Notes under the pieces: generated by a model
Database searches by the model: none
Seen by the model: the letters and a program-made list of their open reading frames with translations, nothing else
What the model was told of the DNA's origin: nothing
Source of the DNA: Candidatus Altimarinota bacterium
Lineage (GTDB): Bacteria; Patescibacteriota; Gracilibacteria; BD1-5; UBA6164
Assembly: GCA_025210615.1 (NCBI GenBank)
Contig: JAOARJ010000004.1
Coordinates: 1-64,000 of the forward strand
DNA length: 64,000 bases
Reading direction: 5' to 3'
Position numbers and translations under genes: made by a program
Shown here: piece after piece, positions 19,284 to 31,123 of the stretch
Position numbering within the stretch: position 1 is the first letter of the stretch
Layout of the letters: every line of letters starts with the position of its first letter

Positions 19284-19901
19284 ATGAAAAAAATAATAAT
19301 TATATGATGAGCTCCTGCAACTTGAAAAACAACTTTAGCAAAAACTCTATCAGATAAATTTAATTATCCTTGGATATCTACTGATTTTATTAGAGGATGG
19401 ATGAAAACTTTGGTATCAAAAAAAGATTTTCCTAATTTGTTTAATTTTTCAGATATTACAGCAGAAGAACACTATAGTAATAATTATGATATTAAAAAAA
19501 GTATAAAGTCTGAACAAAAACGCGATGCAGATGTTTTTAAATGAGTAAAATCCTTTATTTCAAAAAATAAATACTGGGGCTGTTTTATAATTGAATGAAT
19601 CTCTATCCATCCTAAAGATATTTCACAATTAGAATCTCAAGAATATAAAATTTATCCTATATTTTTAATAGATGAAAATATAGATAGAATAAGAGATATT
19701 TTATATTCAAGATGACTTTGGGATAAAGCAGATACTTATGAAGATTGGGTAAAAGAAATTGAATTAGAATATTTAATCCAAACTAATGCATATTATTTAG
19801 AAGAATGTAAAAAATTAAATTTACCTTATTTTAAAATTGATAAAAACAGAGAAAAAACTATAGAAAAAATTTTCACTTCTTTTAAAAACAATAATTTATA
19901 A
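19284..19901 (+). CDS. P-loop kinase-like protein
   Basis: 205 residues. Walker A GGAPATGKTT at residues 8-17 with two UGA glycines, then STDFIRGWMK, which matches the position of the substrate/DxxR loop in small-molecule kinases (adenylylsulfate kinase, 2-phosphoglycerate kinase and shikimate-kinase-like proteins). GCFIIEGISIHP looks like the core strand with an acidic residue. The substrate cannot be deduced. Single gene in its interval. Confidence 0.75.
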
Positions 19902-20023
19902 TAATAAACAATAAATATTATCTTTAAAAAAAATAATTCAACATAATAAAAATGTTTTTTGCAAAAATAAATTTAATATGATAAAATTAGCGAGTATATA
20001 ATATTTTTAAACTAGATTTAATT

Positions 20024-21667
20024 ATGAATAATAGATTTGAGAGTTATACTCCTAGTAATCAAAAAAAATGACCGGAAAATAGTTTTGATTATAAAGCACA
20101 AAAACAAGCAGAAAAAATGAAAAGTAATGCTAATGCTCCCCATACTCTTGCCTGAGTATTAGATGCTGCTGAATCAATTATATGAGAAACTAATTGGGAT
20201 TTACCTAATTGAAAACGCTTAGAATCTAATCTTCCAACATTAGACAAAGAACTGCCTGAATTATCAGATATAATGAAAAGCATTGCTCAAGTTTGAGGAA
20301 CTGATAAAGTAAATAAATTTTTAAAAGAAAATGGTTTTAACATTCAATTAAGAGATATAAAAGATTCTGATATATTAGCAGTAGCTAATGCTTTAAAAAT
20401 ATCTATTGAATGGGATGATAATCTCAATGCTCAAAAAAGTAGCATGAATATATATAATAATGGAGCAGACTGAAGAAGAGATTATGAAAATCCAACAGAG
20501 GTTCCTTCTGTATTAATGGATAATGTAAAAGATATTTACCGTATAGATAGCCATAGATATCCGATAATAAAATTAACAACTCAAAGCAAAGATAATGTTT
20601 ATATAACAAAGTTAGATGGCATTCCTCCTCAATGAAGTATATGAATTCATGAAATGGTATCTGATTGGCAAAGTAACTTAACATACAATAATAAACAAGA
20701 AGTATGACCTCAATGATACTATTCAGGAAAAGTAGAATTTCCAATGGTTGATTATAATCGTTCTTGAAATATACATGAATTATTATGAGGTTCTCCTGAA
20801 ATTGAACCTCTTACTATAATAGATGAAGCATTATATCAACATATATTGCAAATAAATGAAAAAGGAGCAATGGCTAAAGCTGTATGAGCAGCTCAAATGA
20901 CAAGATGATTTGGTAATCAACCAGTAATTATTGATGGAGCTTTTGTTGTATGGTTTGAAAGAGATTGAGTTATTCCATTCAGCGCTTATATTTCACCAGA
21001 AGATATGAAAAATCCATGAAACTATGAAACAAATCAAGTACAAAGAAAAATAAAAACTCTACAAACTAAAGAAGAACAAATAGACACAAAAACTTTAGAA
21101 ATCAGAAGAAAACTAGAAACTTGAGATTATACTCCAAATGAATTTTTTGAAACAAATGAAGTATTATATGATTATGTTTACTCTAATTTTTTTGACTTAA
21201 ATATAATCACTGATGAAATACTATCTCACTTTAAAGATAAAATTAGAGAATATCTTGAAAAATATTGAATTGAATTAAAAGATTATTTTAAAGTATGAAT
21301 AAAAAATTGAGAATTTTATATAGAACCAGAGTATATTAAAAATAATTTTAAAGGTAAATCTTTCAATATATACAATGATGCAAAGATTGCAAGAAAACTA
21401 GAAACTTGAGATTATACTCCAAATGAAATCTTTGAAACAAATCAAGCATTATATAATCATATTCTTTCAAATTATAGTAATGAAAATATAGTTACTGATA
21501 AAATGCTATTTCACTTTAAAGATAAAATTAGAGAACATCTTTCAAAAATGGGAATTACCCCAACAGATAAATTTAAAGTATGAATAAGAGAAAACGCTTA
21601 TTTTGCTATAGATGCCAAATATCTTAATACAGTTACAGATATTGATATACCTTTTGGTAATAATTAA
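20024..21667 (+). CDS. Unknown protein with C-terminal tandem repeat; first gene of the denV-folA operon
   Basis: 547 residues, no signal peptide. The C-terminal third holds two copies of an ~80-residue module at about residues 360-437 and 455-535, both with RKLETGDYTPNE, then FETN, HFKDKIRE and FKVGI. The N-terminal part has no motif I recognise; a segment near IIDGAFVVWFERDGVIPFSA is the most conserved-looking. It starts an operon of four genes separated by 5, 13 and 24 bases, with DNA repair (denV) and nucleotide metabolism (folA) downstream. The link may be DNA-related, but that is inference. Confidence 0.75.
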
Positions 21668-21672
21668 TTTTT

Positions 21673-22065
21673 ATGACAAGAATAAATCTTATATCTCCTG
21701 AAAAACTCTATGATCAACATCTTCTTGCTGAACATAGAGAATTAAAACGTATTCCAAATGTAATAAAATCTTGAAAATATAATTTGGATAATATTCCTGA
21801 ACATTATGTTTTATGAACCTGACACGTAAAATTTTTTTATAATAAATTAAAATTTTTACATAATAGATATAAATTATTATTTAAAGAATGCAAAAAAAGA
21901 TGATTTAATATTACTAATTATGAAGAAAGTTTTTCTGACTTACCAGAAGAGCTATATAATGACTATTCCCCTTCTCAGTCAGCAATAAAACTAAATAAAA
22001 AGAGATTACAAGAAAAAATAGATTCAAAACCTGATTTTTATAAATATTACTGAAATAAAATATAA
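21673..22065 (+). CDS. denV: Pyrimidine-dimer DNA glycosylase / AP lyase (T4 endonuclease V type)
   Basis: 130 residues, aligning over its full length with phage T4 endonuclease V. MTRINLISPEKLYDQHLLAE matches the T4 N-terminus; the catalytic Thr2 (N-terminal amine after Met removal) and Glu23 are both present. Further matches are LGTGHVKFFYNKLKFL and the C-terminal FYKYYG. The enzyme cuts the glycosyl bond at UV pyrimidine dimers and then the backbone. It is rare in bacteria and usual in phages and large viruses. Full use of UGA for glycine shows long residence in a code-25 genome. Overlaps no neighbour; 5 bases after the preceding gene. Confidence 0.93.
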
Positions 22066-22078
22066 TTATTATGAATTT

Positions 22079-22516
22079 ATGAAAAAACTTGAAAATATAA
22101 TTGTAAAAAAATTATTAAATAATAAAAATATAATTCTAGTTTGAGAAACAAATAAATGAAAAAGTTATTTTATAGAAAACAAAGTTCTACCTATTTTAAA
22201 AGAAAAAAATATTAATTTTTCATATTTTGAAGATTGTGAAAGGTTAGTCAATAATAGTTCTAATATTTATTTAATTGATGAAGTAGAAGTGTTATTTGAT
22301 AAAGATTTCTTAGAGAAAAATCATCCTGAAGAGAACCCATATTACACCAACAAATACATAAAAAAAGTTAGAAATTGGCATACAAAATTAGCACAAATAA
22401 ATTCTACTATGATTTGCATAGTAACAAGAAATAAACAAAATGAAAGAACTTATCTAGTAAATAATTATAAATTTCTTGAGTGGAATAAAGAACCTGTGGA
22501 AGTTATTGAATTTTAA
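22079..22516 (+). CDS. Small P-loop NTPase-like protein
   Basis: 145 residues with a Walker A, GETNKGKS at residues 22-29 (two UGA glycines), and a Walker B-like strand NIYLIDEVEVLF. The body is too short for a full ATPase such as AAA+; it may be a minimal P-loop protein or a degenerate kinase. Sits between denV and folA in the same operon. The downstream in-frame ATG was chosen because the first ATG at 22071 runs into a UAA after nine codons. Confidence 0.7.
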
Positions 22517-22540
22517 ATATAAAATAACAAAATTATAACA

Positions 22541-23014
22541 ATGGAAATAAATTTAATCGCAGCAATGACACATGACAAAGTTATTTGAAAAAATAATTCC
22601 TTACCTTGGGATATTCCTGAAGATTTAGATTTTTTTAGAAAAACTACAGCTTGAGCGTGCGTTATTATGTGAAGAAAAACTTTTGAGTCAATATGACATC
22701 CTCTCCCTAATAGAAAAAATATTGTTTTATCAAGAAATAAAAATCAAAAAATATCTTGAGTTGAAATATTAAATTCTAAACAAAAAATTTTAAATTATTT
22801 AAAAAATAATAATATAAAAGAAAAAATTTTTGTTATCTGATGAACTGAAATTTATAAATTATTTTTAGATAACACTGATTATATTTATTTAAATTTGATA
22901 CATCATAATTATCCTTGAGATACCTTTTTTCCTGAATTTGAAGATGATTTTATAGAAATAAATAGAGAAAAATGAGAAGAATTTGATAAAATTTTATACA
23001 AAAGAAAAAACTAG
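22541..23014 (+). CDS. folA: Dihydrofolate reductase
   Basis: 157 residues, usual size. NADPH-dependent reduction of dihydrofolate for thymidylate and purine synthesis. Motifs: INLIAAMTHDKVIGKNNSLPW, of which the IGKNNSLPW part is the Met20-loop region, then PEDLDFF with the catalytic acidic residue, VIMGRKTFESIG and FVIGGTEIYKLF. Last gene of the denV operon, ended by a clear terminator that overlaps its stop codon. Confidence 0.93.
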
Positions 23015-23036
23015 ATTAATTTCTAGTTTTTATTTA
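23006..23036. terminator. Bidirectional terminator after folA
   Basis: Stem AAAAACTAG / CTAGTTTTT, overlapping the folA stop and the end of the convergent fibrinogen-like gene. Confidence 0.8.
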
Positions 23037-23737
23037 ACAAACCAAGTATCATAATGTCAATCATGAGAACCATTTCAATTATGCCGAGATCCCCGATGTT
23101 TTTGAACTATCCGATATTCAGTAGTATTATAAGGACTTCATCAATTCATCATAATCCGAGGATGATCACTTGCAGCATAATAACATCAATCTCTTATAAC
23201 TTCTGTACTTGTATTTCAGAAAGATTCTTGTTTTAAAGCCTTTGAAAAAGTTAAAATATCTAATTTTATACAATACAAGTTAGCATTATCAACGAATCCA
23301 TCTGCCATACATTTATTAAAATCTACTTCTGTCCAATCTCAAATACCCCTATGTATCATTGTCCGTCATCAATCAGCTCTCATATCGCAATAAGTTTGAA
23401 AGGCGCTTCAAGTATGAGCGTCTGGTTTTATCTTATAATATCAATCTGTAGTAATTCACTTGTTATATATGTCATTACAATTTTTCCCATCAGCTCATCA
23501 TAAACATTTTTTTACTCATCAAATATCGCTGCACAACTCCCCTGTTATATATAATTTTCAATTTAGCTTTATATCACTTCAAGATATATCTATTTTCTCT
23601 GTTAAACTAGATATATTTGTCCAAGTAGTATTGTCTAATACTTCTCAAGAATTTTTAGTAACAGTTATAGCTCCAATAAAATTAGCTAAATATATTCAGC
23701 TTAATAATATTGATAAAATTAAAATTATTTTTTTCAT
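23030..23737 (-). CDS. Secreted protein with fibrinogen-like domain
   Basis: 235 residues. Signal peptide (KKIILILSILLSGIYLANF) then a module shared with the proteins at 34533 and 39639: TKNSGEVLDNTTW, DIKLNGKLYITGELC and KKCLGG. The second half has the fibrinogen-like core YYKIKPDAHTGSAFQTYCDM followed by RADGGRTM, a variant of the usual TTDGGGWT, so the binding loop may differ. Single gene. A surface adhesin or lectin is likely from the family, but the ligand is unknown. Confidence 0.75.
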
Positions 23738-23845
23738 GATTATTTATGAGTTTTATTATTTAATTTAGATAGATTATAATAGTTTTTTATATTAAAATCA
23801 AGTTTTTTTATTTTTATTAATTTTATATATTTTTAATAAATTATA

Positions 23846-23854
23846 TTATCCACA
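23846..23854 (+). other. Single perfect DnaA box
   Basis: TTATCCACA matches the DnaA box consensus, but it stands alone in this gap, so it does not define an origin. Confidence 0.3.
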
Positions 23855-23858
23855 GTAT

Positions 23859-23887
23859 TTGCATAATATAAAAAAATGTGCTAAAAT
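23859..23887 (+). promoter_or_regulatory. Extended -10 promoter of the 1290-residue protein
   Basis: TTGCAT, 17-base spacer, TGTGCTAAAAT. Similar in layout and sequence to the promoter at 28542-28570. Confidence 0.6.
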
Positions 23888-23917
23888 TATAGCGTATATT
23901 ATGTATAATAATAAATT

Positions 23918-26900
23918 ATGACTGGAGAAACTCAAACTCATGAGGAAATAAAAAAGCAAACTCCTGAGGAATTAAAAGCTGAAAAATTACAACAATCAGA
24001 GGAGCAACAAGAATTAAGCGAAAAACTTATAGCTGATTGAATTCTAAAAAAAGAAGAAAGAGATGCTGTAAAAGATGCTTTTAATAACAACAAAGAAACA
24101 TTAAAAGTCTTTATTTTGCAAGAAAAAACTGATTTTATTGAATCAGATTTTTGAGCGTTAAGTAAAGCTTTAGTATGAGAAAAAAATATTGCAAAAATTA
24201 ATCATGCTCTTTGAGTCCCTTGAGATAAATATTCTATTGATACATTTAAAGCCGTAATAAAATTCCAAAAAGATCATAGTATAAATAGAGAAAATCCTAA
24301 AAATACTCTAAAAGTAGACTGAATTATCGGGCAGCAAACATTAAAAGAAATTTTATGAGAACAAGATGATTCTTCTTTTGAAAACCTGCAAGAATTAAAA
24401 GATAAAGCCATAAATATTGTGCTTGACTCTTGTTTTGATAAACTTGAATCTAAGGAATGAATTGATTTAAGTATTGATTGAATGTATGAGCATGTGGTTG
24501 AAGTATTAGATTTAATTGAAGATTCTTTAAGCGATGATAATCCTCTTAAAAAACACTTCCCTGCGTTAAAAGAAAATTTCTTTATGCCAAAAGAAAATTG
24601 AAAAAAGACAATAGAAATAGCTCTTAATAAGCTTCTAGAAACAGATAAACAAGCTGAAGAAAAAACAAATATACAAATAGAAGATGTTAGACATGTTGTA
24701 CTTAATTCAGTATGAACATTGTTTGATATTGCTAAAAACTCTACTCCAGAAGAGATAAATAAATTAATATCAGAGTTTCAAAAAATGCCTGCAGTTAAAG
24801 AATTTACTGAAAAAATTCCTGATTTTAATGTAATTTTTACTGAAGTTTTACCCTCTATTATAAAAACAGTTGATAAACAAGAATTTTTAAATAACTTATG
24901 AAATTTCTTTGATAATATTTCTCCTAGTTTACAAACAATTATAGAGCAAAGATGAACTAAGCTAGATAAAGCTGAATTAAAACAAATAAAATTAAATTTA
25001 ATCAGAGAAACAGCTCATTTTTTAAATAATTCTATAAACGAAAAATCAATAGAAGAAACACTAAAACAAGCAAGTAAATTATCTTTTATTAAAAATAATG
25101 CATTTGCCAATGATTTAATGTGATTAATTTGAGAACTTCCAGCGAATAAAAAATTAGAAACATTTAAAAATATTAATAATTTCTTTATTGAATTAACAGA
25201 TCCTGATTTAAATACGGATGATGAAACTTTATCTCCTGAAGAAAAAGCAAATAAAGATAAAAAATTTCATGAAGTAACTGATAAATTTGCTAAAAAACTT
25301 ACAGAAATCTGAAAAGAAATTTGAGCTGAAAAAATATTAGATTTCTTAAAAAAACATAATTTAATTTCTCAAAAAGAATTACCAAAACAACCTCATAAAG
25401 AAACTCTTTGAGATAAAATTATATGAATAACTGCACGTGTTTCTCCTCATTCATTTTTAGCAATAAAAACCTTTGAACTATGAGAATTTATAGTAAAAAA
25501 TTATGATAGAATTATTGAAGCCCTTGATGCTTTTATAAAAAATTCTGATGTTTTCAAAAAATTTACTATTGATAGATATGAAGATTGAGAACATTCAGTA
25601 GATGAACTTTTAAAACATGCTATTAATGAAGATTTACTTTGAAAAGTTATACAAAATATGTGATGAAAATTCGCTGAAAGTCTTAATGTAATTTGAAAAA
25701 TTAATTTGGTAAAAATAATTAAAGAAGCAAGAAATAGTTTTATAGAAACTATAGATATCTGAGGAGAATGACTTAGTGAAGATAAAAAAGATAAAATCAC
25801 TCCTTCAATAGAAACATTATCAAAAGCATCAGCAAACAAAATAATAAAAGAATCTTATAAAGCAATAAAAGAAAAAATTCAAGAAGCAACTCAAAATGAA
25901 TGAAAAGAATCTATCATAACTAAACAAGAATTAATAGAAATTTGACTAAATTCAATAAAAACAGTATTAAAGGAAAATCCTACTATTTTAGTAGATATTC
26001 TAAAAGAAGCCTGAGTTAATATAGAAAATATAGATGGAAAAAAATTAAATGAAGCAGCTGATTATATGCTTTCTCATCCTCAAATGAAAGATATAATAAG
26101 CAACATTATAACAATGATACATTCTAAAATTGACAACAAAGAAGATATTTTATTAGAACTTAAAAAATTAGCTCTTGATACTAATGAAAATTTCTTACAA
26201 GAAGCATTAGACAATAATTGAGATATTGCTATTGATGTATTAGTAGATACTTTATTTGATAAAATAATTAATACTCCTGAGGGAAGTAAAATTTTATTTA
26301 ATGCTGTAAAAACGAAATTGCATTTAGAAGGACAAATTTCTGAAACAAATGCAGTAGAAATCTGAAATATATTAAAAAAACATCTGAATCCAGAAAAATT
26401 AAAAGACTTTATCAAACCATATAAAGAGCTTATTAAAAATCCAAAAGAATTTTCTAATGAAGATACTACAAAAATAGCTTTTGAATTATATAATTTAATA
26501 GAAGATAAAGATGCTTTTTTGCAAGATTTATTTGAAAATGTTATAAAAACACCTGAAGCAAATCAAATTTTAGCAAATTTAATTTCACAAAATTTAGATA
26601 TCAAAATTCCTGAATGAAAAACTCTTGAAGTTGTGAATCTTGTTACTTATAGTCTGGACAAAACTCAACTTAAAGACTTTGTTGATTTATATATAAATCT
26701 TCTTGAAAATGATGGAAAAATTTCTCAAGATGAATTAATGGCTCTATGATGAGACTTTTATGATATGGTGAAAAATAAAAATGATTTTTTACAAAAATTA
26801 TCTGATAAAAATATCATAAACAATGTTTTAAATTCTGATGATAAGGCAGATAAAACTCATTCACCTAAAGAAGACGAAAAACAAGAAGAAACTAAAGAAA

Positions 26901-27790
26901 AGATAGAAATAACAGATTCTATGATAATAGCTTGAATTGATGCTATTTATGATACTCATTTTGAAGCTGAAAATGATGCTCAGTTTACACAAACTTGTGA
27001 AAGTTTATTAAAACAATTTTGATTAGAAAATATACTAGAATTGGACATTTTATGACAAAATATTTGAGAAATTTCTTATGAATTTTTCTCTTGTATAAAA
27101 AAAGAAGACTTAACACAAATTTTAATTTCACATAAAAATACATTAAATAATTCTATTAATAAAAAGCATGATATAAGTGATTTATGAGATTTATGAGTAG
27201 ATACTTTAAAGGTTATGGATGTTAAAAAATTACAAGATTTATTAAAAGAAAGTGGTAATAAATTATCTACTGTTGAGTCTATGGGAGTAGATTTAGCTGA
27301 TGAAATTCAAGCTGTAGTTAGAGAAAATACTAAAGAAATAAAAGATGCTAACGAAATTTGAGAAAAATTATTTAATTTATATAACTCCCCTATAAAAATA
27401 GAAGAGTGAACTCAAGAAGCAGAAGATATAAGAGAAGATTGAGAAAAAATATTTAATGTTATGCATTTGTTAATTTCTAAGTTAGATAATGATTATCTTG
27501 ATGACAATTTAGTTTTTGAAGATAATGATAATGAAAATTCTGAAAATAGTAATTCTACTAAAGAAAATAATAAAAATTCAATATTAACAAAATTAAAAGA
27601 AGATTTCTGAAGTGCATTTGTATGAAATAACCTTTGGTTCTTATTTGCAAATTGTGTTGATGCTCTTTATGCTAGATATGGTGGTGAACCAGGACAACTT
27701 ATAAATGATTATTTTAAAGATGATAGTAATAAAGAAAATTTCTGAGAAACTATGCGTGATTTTATGATAAATAGTTCTGCAAATAAATAA
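23918..27790 (+). CDS. Very long acidic helical protein with peptidoglycan-binding-like domain
   Basis: 1290 residues, no signal peptide seen. Near residues 78-147 a PG_binding_1-like three-helix domain is suggested by INHALGVPGDKYSIDTFKAVIKFQ and KVDGIIGQQTLKEIL. The rest is a long run of amphipathic helices rich in Lys, Glu and Asn with repeating phrases such as IIKTVDKQEF, NNLGNFFDNI and DELMALGGDFYDMV, ending in a short hydrophobic C-terminal patch (NNLWFLFANCVDALY). It may be a cytoplasmic or wall-associated scaffold. Own promoter and terminator; downstream is a PH-like membrane protein. No enzyme motif found. Confidence 0.75.
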
Positions 27791-27800
27791 TAAAAAAATC

Positions 27801-27832
27801 AAAACTCTAATTTATAGCTAGAGTTTTTTACT
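27801..27832 (+). terminator. Terminator of the 1290-residue protein
   Basis: Stem AAAACTCTA / TAGAGTTTT plus T run. Confidence 0.8.
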
Positions 27833-27904
27833 TGAAAAAAATAATTTTTTAGATATAATAGTGATGATTTACTAAAAATATTATATTTTTAAACTATTAA
27901 AAGG

Positions 27905-28495
27905 ATGAAGATTTTTAATGATTTCGATACAAGCCTTAAATGAAACGAATACAACGACGCCATTAAAAAACATTGAAAAGAAAATGTCTTACTTATAGAA
28001 AGATACACTGCTTTTTGGATTATGAGAGGTTTAATTCCTGCTATTTTCATTACTGTTTGAGAATTTTTCCTACTTTTTTTTGCCTTTAAATTTGAAAAAT
28101 CAATCCCTGTATTATTTTGGACAATGTTTTGAGCCGGAGTTGTGCTAGGATTAATTTTTTTATATTATTTATTTAATGTTTATTTAGACTATAAATTTGA
28201 TTTTTCATTAGTAACCCCTGAATGAATTCTAACTTACAAACAAATTTGACTACTGGATTCAAAATTTAAAGACTTACCAGCATGAAAAATAAGATCTATC
28301 CAAGCCAGAAGGGACTGACTTTTATGAAATATTTTCTGATTTTGAAGTATAGAAATATTGACAGACTGATGAATGGCAAAAACAGATGCGGAATGAAGAA
28401 CGCAAGCAGGTAGAACAAAATTTAGCTATGCATATAGACCAAATGAACTTAGAAAAAAAATAAATAACATATGCTTATTGAAATATTCAAAATAA
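27905..28495 (+). CDS. Membrane protein with PH-like (bPH2) domain
   Basis: 196 residues. Two adjacent membrane helices (about residues 40-62 and 70-95: GLIPAIFITVGEFFLLFF and VLFWTMFGAGVVLGLIFLYY) followed by a PH-like strand domain starting DYKFDFSLVTPEGILTYKQ and containing DLPAGKIRSIQARRDG and GSIEILTDGG. This layout matches bacterial PH-domain membrane proteins (YdbS/YdbT type). An AAGG lies directly before the ATG. Function of the family is unsettled. Confidence 0.7.
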
Positions 28496-28499
28496 AAAT

Positions 28500-28530
28500 A
28501 AAACTCTATAGTTAAAGAGTTTTTTATTTT
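28500..28530 (+). terminator. Terminator of the PH-like gene
   Basis: Stem AAAACTCT / AGAGTTTT plus T run. Confidence 0.75.
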
Positions 28531-28541
28531 TTCTACTTTTT

Positions 28542-28570
28542 TTGCAAAATTTTAATAATTATGCTAAAAT
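28542..28570 (+). promoter_or_regulatory. Extended -10 promoter of the SH3-domain protein
   Basis: TTGCAA, 17-base spacer, ATGCTAAAAT. Shares TTTGCA and GCTAAAATT-TAG with the promoter at 23859-23887, suggesting joint control of the two large proteins. Confidence 0.55.
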
Positions 28571-28590
28571 TTAGGTATAATTATTTTTTT

Positions 28591-30486
28591 ATGGCATTAA
28601 TAATGACTGAAATTCAAAATCATCTAACAGGTTCAACATGAGAAAATCAAGATCAAAATAATAAACCTAAACAAAAAGTTGAAACTAATATCCCTGGTAT
28701 AAATATTGATAAAAATATAGACTTAAATAACTTATCAGAGGACGAAACACAAGTTGTAATGAATAAAGTACAAGAAATGTTTACACAATCTTGAAAAACT
28801 TGAGATTTATGAGAGTTTTATAAAAGACTTTATAATGAGTCTTTTTCATGACAAATAAGTCAAATAAAACAATTTTTTTCTCTTCTTTTTATAATGATTA
28901 GAGACGCTTTATGAATTCCTAATGGACATACATTAAAAATCTGAGGAAAATTAAGGAAATGATGAACATTAAATGTTAGAGATGAAAATGGAAAAGTTAG
29001 AACAACTGTACAGGATGGACAAAAAATAGAATATTTATGAGAGAAAAAAGTAATGCTATGAGGACAAACTTTTATCAAAGTAAAATTCAAAAGACCTTCA
29101 TGAACAGAAGTTACCTGATATGTAGCTGAAAATTATACTGAAGGTTATTCAAAAGAAGAAAAATATTTAGACGGATATTTAAAACAATTATGATATTCCC
29201 CTATTACAACAAAATTAAAAGCTAATATCTATAAGGATATTTTCTGAAAATTTTCAAAATATAATCCAGGAAATTCTAAACATAATTTAGATATTTATCA
29301 TTATTTAGTTCAAAAAAATGAAATTGGATCTCTTATTTGAAAATACAGATTATCAAAATTAACTCAAGATGAAATAGACAAGCTAAGACAACAAAATGCT
29401 CAAAGACAATCTGAAAGAGAAAAAAATAGAAAGAAACAACAACTAAAAGCCGAACAATTAAGAGAAACATTAGAAAAAGAGACTAACGAAATTTTGGATA
29501 AAATAAAAAATGATTCTATATTACAAGGATATTTAGATAAAAAATATAATTGAAGTTTTTCTAAATTTTGTTTTGACGCTTTTTGAAGCTGATGATACAA
29601 TAAAACAGATATTTCTTCTACTGCTAGAGGATATGCTTGCCTTTATATGAGAGCTAACGCTACAAATAAAAGGAGTTTAGAATTATGGCAATATTGTGAT
29701 AAAATTTGATTAAAAGATAGAAAAAAACAAACTCCAGAATTATTAGAAAAATACTGATTATCAATAAGTTTTTATAATTCTTGAGAGCAAAAAAATACAA
29801 AGATTTTTTATTGATTAGTTATAGAAAATGAATTATGAAAAGATGTATTAGACTTGATGGATAAAGCAAATAATGTTATAAGTACAAATTTTGAATGAAA
29901 AGTTGAACTAGAAAGAGCTTATTTATTTAATCCTAATGATTTTAAAATTTGACCTCCTCTATATTTCACAAATAATACAAATAAAGAAAATAAAAAGAAA
30001 GATTATAAATCAAACTCAATGGGTAAAAAATATTATCTTTTTGGTGAAATAATACAAATCCTACCTTCTGGAAAAAAAAGTTATAACTGTTCCGAATCTA
30101 CTAAAGAAAATTTAAAAATATTATGAGTTACAGACCCTGATGAAGGTCATTCAAAAACTTTGATACATAACTTAAAATATCCTAATAAGAAAGGTTATCA
30201 ATGATGAATTGATTTTGATTTAGTTTGAGATGATTTTGTAGAAAATTTTGAAAATTGTCTTAGAAATATTCCTGAAAAATTTAATATAATTGATATTTAC
30301 CCTAATACAACAAATTCCCACAGAGCCATGATTATAAAATGAATTGATAATCAATTCTATGTAATAGGTTCTTATTATTGAAAAGATAAAGAAAGTCGTT
30401 ATGAACTGCAACCATTATGAGAGCGGTTAATAGAAATAAGAAAACGTTGTAATGAAATTATTATCTGAAAAAGATACCTTGTATAA
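28591..30486 (+). CDS. Large protein with SH3b domain
   Basis: 631 residues. Around residues 122-190 a bacterial SH3 domain is suggested by TLNVRDENGKVRTTVQDGQK, EYLGEKKVML and TGYVAENYT; such domains bind peptidoglycan. A charged coiled coil follows (about residues 260-300, QRQSEREKNRKKQQ). The C-terminal half contains SKFCFDAFGSGGYNKTDISS, which resembles lysozyme-like or amidase substrate-cleft loops, and HSKTLIHNLKYPNKKGYQGG, but I cannot assign a fold. No signal peptide. Possibly a wall-active protein. Confidence 0.7.
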
Positions 30487-30489
30487 AAG

Positions 30490-30525
30490 AAAACTCTTCC
30501 CTATTTGAGAAGAGTTTTTATTTTT
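30490..30525 (+). terminator. Terminator of the SH3-domain gene
   Basis: Stem AAAACTCTTC / GAAGAGTTTT plus T run. Confidence 0.85.
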
Positions 30526-30612
30526 TTATTACTAAAAAACTCGTCAATTTGACAATATAATAAATATTAATATACTAAAGTTTATATAATATATTTTATA
30601 AATAAATTCTTT

Positions 30613-31080
30613 ATGAAAAATATATATAAACTAACTTTATCTTTATCCATTCCTCTTTTTATAGGATTTATTTCTTCATTTTTTACAATGAACTCTATAG
30701 ATTCCTGGTATACAAATTTAGAAAAACCTTTCTTTAATCCTCCTAATTGGATTTTCTGACCTGTTTGGACAATATTATACATAATGATTTGAATATCGTT
30801 CTATTTAATATGGAAAAAATGATTTTGAAAACAAAAAAATAAACTAATTTTAGTTTATTCTATTCAACTTTTATTAAATTTTTTATGGTCATTTTCATTT
30901 TTTTATTTTAAAAGTCCTACATTATGACTAATAAATATTATTATACTACTAATTTTTATAATTTTAAATATTATATATTTTTATAAGTCAAACAAAATAG
31001 CGTGATATTTACTTTTTCCCTATCTAATTTGGGTTATATTCGCTACAATTTTAAATTTTTATATATTTATTTTAAACTAA
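30613..31080 (+). CDS. tspO: TspO/MBR family membrane protein
   Basis: 155 residues with five membrane helices. The family signature is present: [21 protein letters not shown], of which the [14 protein letters not shown] part forms the ligand pocket, and later LLLNFLWSFSFF. TspO binds tetrapyrroles and affects stress responses in bacteria. UGA encodes Gly in FGPVW while UGG encodes the Trp right after it, a neat demonstration of both codon assignments. Possible TTGACA at 30549. Confidence 0.9.
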
Positions 31081-31087
31081 AACTAAA

Positions 31088-31112
31088 AAAATCCTTTTTT
31101 AAGGATTTTAAT
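31088..31112. terminator. Bidirectional terminator
   Basis: Stem AAAATCCTT / AAGGATTTT; ends tspO and the minus-strand tsf/tRNA-Trp transcript. Confidence 0.75.
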
Positions 31113-31123
31113 AAATTTTTTAA

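Noticed and set aside
23846-23854. Origin of replication at the TTATCCACA site
   Set aside because: Only one perfect DnaA box; a second copy at 39644 lies inside a coding region. dnaA is not in the window.
30549-30600. Riboswitch before tspO
   Set aside because: The leader is short and A/T-only, with no stable stem.
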